A stretch of DNA of 9,059 bases from Alphaproteobacteria bacterium UBA3307. Its GTDB lineage: Bacteria; Pseudomonadota; Alphaproteobacteria; RF32; CAG-239. Below the pieces are notes generated by a model, which saw only the letters and a program-made list of their open reading frames with translations, ran no database searches and was not told where the DNA came from. Shown piece after piece: positions 5,408-9,059 of the stretch; position 1 is the first letter of the stretch, and every line of letters begins with the position of its first letter. The position numbers and the translations under genes were made by a program. Location: positions 245-9,303 of the forward strand of contig DEST01000094.1 of assembly GCA_002361365.1 (NCBI GenBank), written 5' to 3'.

Positions 5408-7921
5408 TTACAGTGTTTTTGCAATTTCTTCCACTTCATAGCATTCGATAGCGTCATTGACTTGAATATCACCGTAATTTTCAAAACTCATACCGCACTC
5501 ATAACCTTCTTTGACTTCTTTAACATCATCTTTATAACGTTTAAGCTGTCCTAAATTGCCATCATGAATCACCACATTATCTCGCAACAATCTGACTTTT
5601 GCTCCGCGTTTGACCATACCTTCTGTTACCATACATCCGGCAACCTTTCCTACTCCGGTAATATTGAACACATTGCGAATTTGAGCATATCCCAAAATTT
5701 TTTCGCGCAATTCCGGAGTAAGCATACCTTCCAGTGCTTTTTTGACATCATCTACTACCGTATAAATAATAGAATAATAGCGAATATCAACACCGTCACG
5801 ATGTGCCATATCACGAGCCTGAGCATTGGCACGAACATTAAATCCGATAATCAATGCATTTGAAGCGCGCGCCAAAGTTACATCAGATTCAGAAATTCCT
5901 CCGACTGCCGAGTGTAAAATCTGCACGGAAACTTCATCATTTGCCAGCTTTTTAAGAGAACCTTCCAGCGCCTCAATAGAGCCTTGAACATCTGCTTTGA
6001 TTACCACCGACAAATGTTTGGATTCTCCTGATTTTATCTTTTCCATCATCTGTTCCATCGCCGATTTGGTATTGGCAACCATCTTTAGTTCACGTTCTTT
6101 ACGGATACGATATCCCGTAACCTCTCGCGCCTGATTTTCATCTTTAGCCAAAACAAACAAATCCCCGGCCATTGGTGTACCTTGCAAACCAACAACTTCT
6201 ACCGGAGTAGCCGGACCGGCTTGCAAAACTTTTTTACCAAGCTCATTAAACATAGCGCGAACACGTCCCCATTCTTTTCCGGCAATTAAAATATCGCCGA
6301 TATGCAAAGTACCGCGTTGTACCAAAACAGTTGCCACCGAACCGCGGCCTTTTTCCATTTTAGCCTCAACCACTGTACCTTGAGCCGTACGGTTAGGATT
6401 TGCTTTCAAATCCAACATTTCCGCTTGTAAAAGAATAGCGTCCACCAATTTATCTATATTTATACGCTTTTTTGCGGAAATCTCGGCACACAAGGATTCT
6501 CCGCCCATTTCTTCAACACCGATACCATATTGCAAAAGTTCGGTCTTAACACGCATTGGGTCAGCCCCCGGTAAATCTATTTTGTTAATTGCCACCACAA
6601 TCGGTACATTTGCTGCCTGTGCATGACGAATAGCTTCCACTGTTTGCGGCATAATACCATCATTTGCTGCCACAACCAGCACCACAATATCCGTCACTTG
6701 AGCACCTCTGGCACGCATTTCTGAAAAAGCTTCGTGTCCCGGAGTATCAATGAACGTTATTTTTTGCCCGCTTTCCAATGTTATCTGATACGCACCTATG
6801 TGCTGAGTAATACCACCGGCTTCTTTAGCCACTACATTAGTTTCGCGTAACGCATCCAAAAGTGAGGTTTTACCGTGGTCAACGTGCCCCATAACAGTAA
6901 CAATCGGAGCGCGAGGCAACAAATCTTCTGCCGTATCTTCAGGACCGGTCAACCCTTCTTCCACATCGCTATCCGCCACACGCTTGGCAATATGCCCCAT
7001 ATCTTCCACAATAATCTGAGCCGTATCCGCATCAATCGGCTGATTTATGGTAACCATAACTCCCATACTCATCAAACGTTTAATTACGTCAGAACTTTTT
7101 TCAGCCATACGATTTGCTAATTCCTGCACCGTAATTGTTTCCGGTATTATAACCTCGTGTACAACTTTTTCTTGCGGAGTTTGAACTTGTTGCACCGGTT
7201 TAGGTTGCTTTTTCTTAAATCGACGATGCGGCACGCCATATCCGTAACCATAATCGTCATCTTCATCATCACCACTGCCTATCATATAATTATTGGCGCT
7301 TATTTTATTATTGCGGCGCTGTGGTTCAAAACTACGTTTTTGTATTTTTTTACGTTCTTGCTCAAACGTATCTTCACGGCTCATCACACGCTTTTCGGTT
7401 ACCGTAATTGTCTTTTTGCCTTTTTTAGAATATTCTTCCTCATCATCGTCATCATCAAAATCTTTCGATTTTTTACTACGATAATCGGCATTTGCAAATG
7501 TTTCTTCCTTACCTTTTTTATCATTGGTTATTTTTTTCGCTTCTTTTGTAACTTTAGAAACTTCTGCTTTTACAACTTCCGGCTCAGGTTCTGCTTTTGG
7601 TGTTTCTTGTACCAAAAGTTCTTGTTCCTGTTGGACTTTTTTGGCTGCCTGTTGCTTTTGACGCTGAGCCTCTTTAGCTTCTTCTTCTTGTTTTTTCTTG
7701 GCATCATATTCTTTAGCCTCTGCCAAGAGTTTTAACTTTTGCGCCGTCGCCTCATCTATTTCTTTGGGTGCAGATGCTTGCGGGGTTGGATTTATTGTCC
7801 GTTTTTTACGAACCTCAACCTGCACAACTTTCTTACCATCAGCAGATGTCGGCTTGTTGACGCTTTTTAAAGTGAGGGTTTTCTTTAAGGTTAATTTGCC
7901 CTTTGCACTCTCTTCTGTCAT
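5408..7921 (-). CDS. infB: Translation initiation factor IF-2
   Basis: IF-2 is the GTPase that brings fMet-tRNA to the 30S subunit and promotes subunit joining. The product has 837 residues. Residues about 8-45 match the alphaproteobacterial IF2-associated start (LTLKKTLTLKS, basic KKR). Residues about 45-255 form a charged, low-complexity linker with KK/EE/QQ runs and two acidic patches (DFDDDDDEEE and DDEDDD). The IF2_N domain lies at about 258-310. The G domain has G1 GHVDHGKT (345-352), G2 GGITQHIGAY, G3 DTPGH (392-396), G4 NKID (446-449) and G5 SAK. Beta-barrel domain II, domain III (LSVVIKADVQGSIEALEGSL) and the fMet-tRNA-binding domain IV (ending GYECGMSFENYGDI) are complete. A GGAG lies about 11 nt before the ATG, rather far. 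It sits between ylxR (15 nt gap) and rbfA. Confidence 0.98.
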   Translation of the reverse strand: MTEESAKGKLTLKKTLTLKSVNKPTSADGKKVVQVEVRKKRTINPTPQASAPKEIDEATAQKLKLLAEAKEYDAKKKQEEEAKEAQRQKQQAAKKVQQEQELLVQETPKAEPEPEVVKAEVSKVTKEAKKITNDKKGKEETFANADYRSKKSKDFDDDDDEEEYSKKGKKTITVTEKRVMSREDTFEQERKKIQKRSFEPQRRNNKISANNYMIGSGDDEDDDYGYGYGVPHRRFKKKQPKPVQQVQTPQEKVVHEVIIPETITVQELANRMAEKSSDVIKRLMSMGVMVTINQPIDADTAQIIVEDMGHIAKRVADSDVEEGLTGPEDTAEDLLPRAPIVTVMGHVDHGKTSLLDALRETNVVAKEAGGITQHIGAYQITLESGQKITFIDTPGHEAFSEMRARGAQVTDIVVLVVAANDGIMPQTVEAIRHAQAANVPIVVAINKIDLPGADPMRVKTELLQYGIGVEEMGGESLCAEISAKKRINIDKLVDAILLQAEMLDLKANPNRTAQGTVVEAKMEKGRGSVATVLVQRGTLHIGDILIAGKEWGRVRAMFNELGKKVLQAGPATPVEVVGLQGTPMAGDLFVLAKDENQAREVTGYRIRKERELKMVANTKSAMEQMMEKIKSGESKHLSVVIKADVQGSIEALEGSLKKLANDEVSVQILHSAVGGISESDVTLARASNALIIGFNVRANAQARDMAHRDGVDIRYYSIIYTVVDDVKKALEGMLTPELREKILGYAQIRNVFNITGVGKVAGCMVTEGMVKRGAKVRLLRDNVVIHDGNLGQLKRYKDDVKEVKEGYECGMSFENYGDIQVNDAIECYEVEEIAKTL

Positions 7922-7936
7922 ATAACTTTTTCTCCG

Positions 7937-8512
7937 TTATTCATTCAAAAATTTGTGATATCGCTGAAAGGCTGAACGCACCATTGTGCTCATCGGACTT
8001 TTTTTAACAGCTAAATAAACCGTATTTTCCCGATTAAGTGCCGCGCTCAAACTTGCAACATCGTACAATATAAATGTTTCCAAATCTCTGGCCATTACTG
8101 CGACTTTCTGCCTACCGTCATCTCCGGCATCTGTTGCTTCAATCACAAAGGCGGCCTTGCCTTTAGCTATAACATCTTTAACTTTTTCGAATCCTAAAAC
8201 CAAATCTCCGGCTTTGCGAGCTAAATTGAGGGCATCTAATCCGCGTTTATGCAAAATTTTTTCCACTATTTGCGGCAAATCCGCGCTCATAATTGTTTTG
8301 GTATGCAAAATTTTGTTCAGCGGATTAGTTTTTACCGACAATTCCGACAACAGCTTTTTAGAATTGGAAAGATAAAATCCGCGTCCGTCAAGCTTTTTAT
8401 TAAAATCCGGCAACACCGTTCCGTCTTTTAATAAGATAAAGCGTAACAAATCTTCCTTCGGCAAAATGTTGCCGGTCAGCACGCATTTTCTGTTTTCTGT
8501 TTCCTTAGCCAT
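7937..8512 (-). CDS. YlxR (DUF448) RNA-binding protein with L7Ae-like C-terminal domain
   Basis: This 191-residue protein joins two domains found in the nusA-infB operon. Residues 1-80 are DUF448/YlxR: RKCVLTGNILPKEDLLRFI and DGRGFYLS are its typical marks, a fold proposed to bind RNA. Residues about 90-185 resemble the YlxQ/L7Ae family (RGLDALNLARKAGDLVLGF, then AFVIEATDAGDDGRQKV), which in Gram-positives is a separate gene. The fusion is the usual state in alphaproteobacteria. YlxR proteins have been linked to regulation of transcription and RNase P in other bacteria, but the role here is unknown. It follows nusA by 23 nt and precedes infB by 15 nt; the Shine-Dalgarno is weak (GTGAG). Confidence 0.9.
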   Translation of the reverse strand: MAKETENRKCVLTGNILPKEDLLRFILLKDGTVLPDFNKKLDGRGFYLSNSKKLLSELSVKTNPLNKILHTKTIMSADLPQIVEKILHKRGLDALNLARKAGDLVLGFEKVKDVIAKGKAAFVIEATDAGDDGRQKVAVMARDLETFILYDVASLSAALNRENTVYLAVKKSPMSTMVRSAFQRYHKFLNE

Positions 8513-8535
8513 TGTATAATCTCACATTGCTTTAG

Positions 8536-9059
8536 TTATTCAGAGATTTCACCTTCATCAAACCAACCGGCACTTTGACGAGCAGCCATAATGATGTTGT
8601 TTGCTTCAGTTTCGGAAACCGTATTTTCGCCCAAAATTTCAATCAACTCATCTGCGGCTAAATCTGCCAAATCATCAATTTTCTTGATTCCGTTTTCTGC
8701 CAATTTAATAATCATTTCAGGATCCAAACCTTCAACCTTTTTCATACTCTCATCAATTTTCAGAGCCTTACTTTTAGCATTAAATTCTTTATCACGAGCA
8801 GCAATAAATTCTTTAGCTCGAGATTGTAATTCGGTTGCTACATCTTCATCAAACCCTTCAATTTCCGCCAGTTCTTTCAAATTGACATAAGCGATTTCAT
8901 CAATAGTCGAAAATCCCTCGGCAATCAACAAATGAGCAATCATATCATCAACATCTAAGGCCTCCATAAAGCGCTGAGTGCGAACTTTATTTTCATTGGC
9001 GCGACGCTCACGCTCTTGTTCTTCAGTCAAAACATCAATATTAGCTCCCAAAAGCTGCT
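8536..9059 (-). CDS. nusA: Transcription termination/antitermination protein NusA, C-terminal part (cut by window edge)
   Basis: NusA binds RNA polymerase and RNA to control pausing, termination and antitermination. Only the last 173 codons are present. The frame is open to the edge and begins QLLGANIDVLTEEQ, the end of the second KH domain region (QL-G-x-IDI-TE). Two acidic helix-hairpin-helix repeats follow, about MIAHLLIAEGFSTIDEIAYV with EIEGFDEDVATELQSRA, and MIIKLAENGIKKIDDLADLA with EILGENTVSETEANNIIMAA. The protein ends in an acidic WFDEGEISE tail. Proteobacterial NusA commonly has such a C-terminal pair that interacts with the polymerase alpha subunit. A TTG at 9051 could be read as a start, but similarity continues upstream of it. 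It heads the visible part of the operon. Confidence 0.95.
   Translation of the reverse strand, partial: QLLGANIDVLTEEQERERRANENKVRTQRFMEALDVDDMIAHLLIAEGFSTIDEIAYVNLKELAEIEGFDEDVATELQSRAKEFIAARDKEFNAKSKALKIDESMKKVEGLDPEMIIKLAENGIKKIDDLADLAADELIEILGENTVSETEANNIIMAARQSAGWFDEGEISE

Noticed and set aside
4999..5451. Plus-strand open frame of 150 codons
   Set aside because: It is antisense to rbfA, which has clear family motifs across its whole length.
7157..7735. Plus-strand open frame rich in Phe/Leu, looking like a membrane protein
   Set aside because: It is the antisense reading of the Lys/Glu-rich IF2 linker, whose codons give Phe/Leu on the other strand.
9049..9051. TTG at 9051 as the start of a 171-residue protein
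   Set aside because: NusA-like sequence (QLL) continues upstream to the window edge, so the gene is simply cut by the edge.

Overview
The window looks like chromosomal DNA of an AT-rich (low-GC by eye) alphaproteobacterium, possibly an uncultured gut or host-associated lineage. The evidence is the order nusA - ylxR - infB - rbfA, a YlxR protein fused to an L7Ae-like C-terminal half, an alphaproteobacterial-style IF2 N-terminus (TLTLKS followed by a basic stretch), and a ScsB-like DsbD. The exact taxon cannot be read from this sequence. I see no rRNA, tRNA, CRISPR array, insertion sequence or prophage gene.

Layout from left to right. (1) 1-920, minus strand: the N-terminal third of glycogen branching enzyme GlgB, cut by the window edge. 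(2) 921-1212: an AT-rich divergent intergenic region with a good plus-strand promoter, a weaker candidate glgB promoter and a small dyad. (3) 1213-1440, plus strand: a 75-residue protein with a DUF2934-like N-terminus, a cysteine cluster and a Ser/Lys-repeat tail. (4) A strong bidirectional terminator at 1471-1505. (5) 1504-2340, minus strand: an uncharacterised 278-residue protein with one membrane anchor. (6) 2479-4797, plus strand: a two-gene envelope-folding unit made of a DsbD/ScsB-type thiol:disulfide reductase and a secreted cyclophilin-type peptidyl-prolyl isomerase. (7) A second bidirectional terminator at 4816-4848. (8) 4851-9059, minus strand: the translation/transcription operon, reading from the right edge nusA (3' part) - ylxR - infB - rbfA - a 42-codon membrane smORF.

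How the genes work together. NusA (elongation/termination), YlxR-L7Ae (RNA binding), IF2 (initiator tRNA delivery) and RbfA (30S maturation) form the conserved nusA-infB operon, with gaps of 3 to 23 nt. The DsbD-like protein and the cyclophilin both act on protein folding outside the cytoplasmic membrane and are probably cotranscribed. GlgB belongs to glycogen synthesis and has no visible link to its neighbours.

Most of the window is ordinary housekeeping sequence. The parts that deserve a second look are the Cys/Ser/Lys-rich 75-residue protein, the apparently six-helix DsbD/ScsB protein, the orphan 278-residue anchored protein, and the tiny membrane protein that ends the nusA-infB operon. 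I found no convincing multi-gene novel system.
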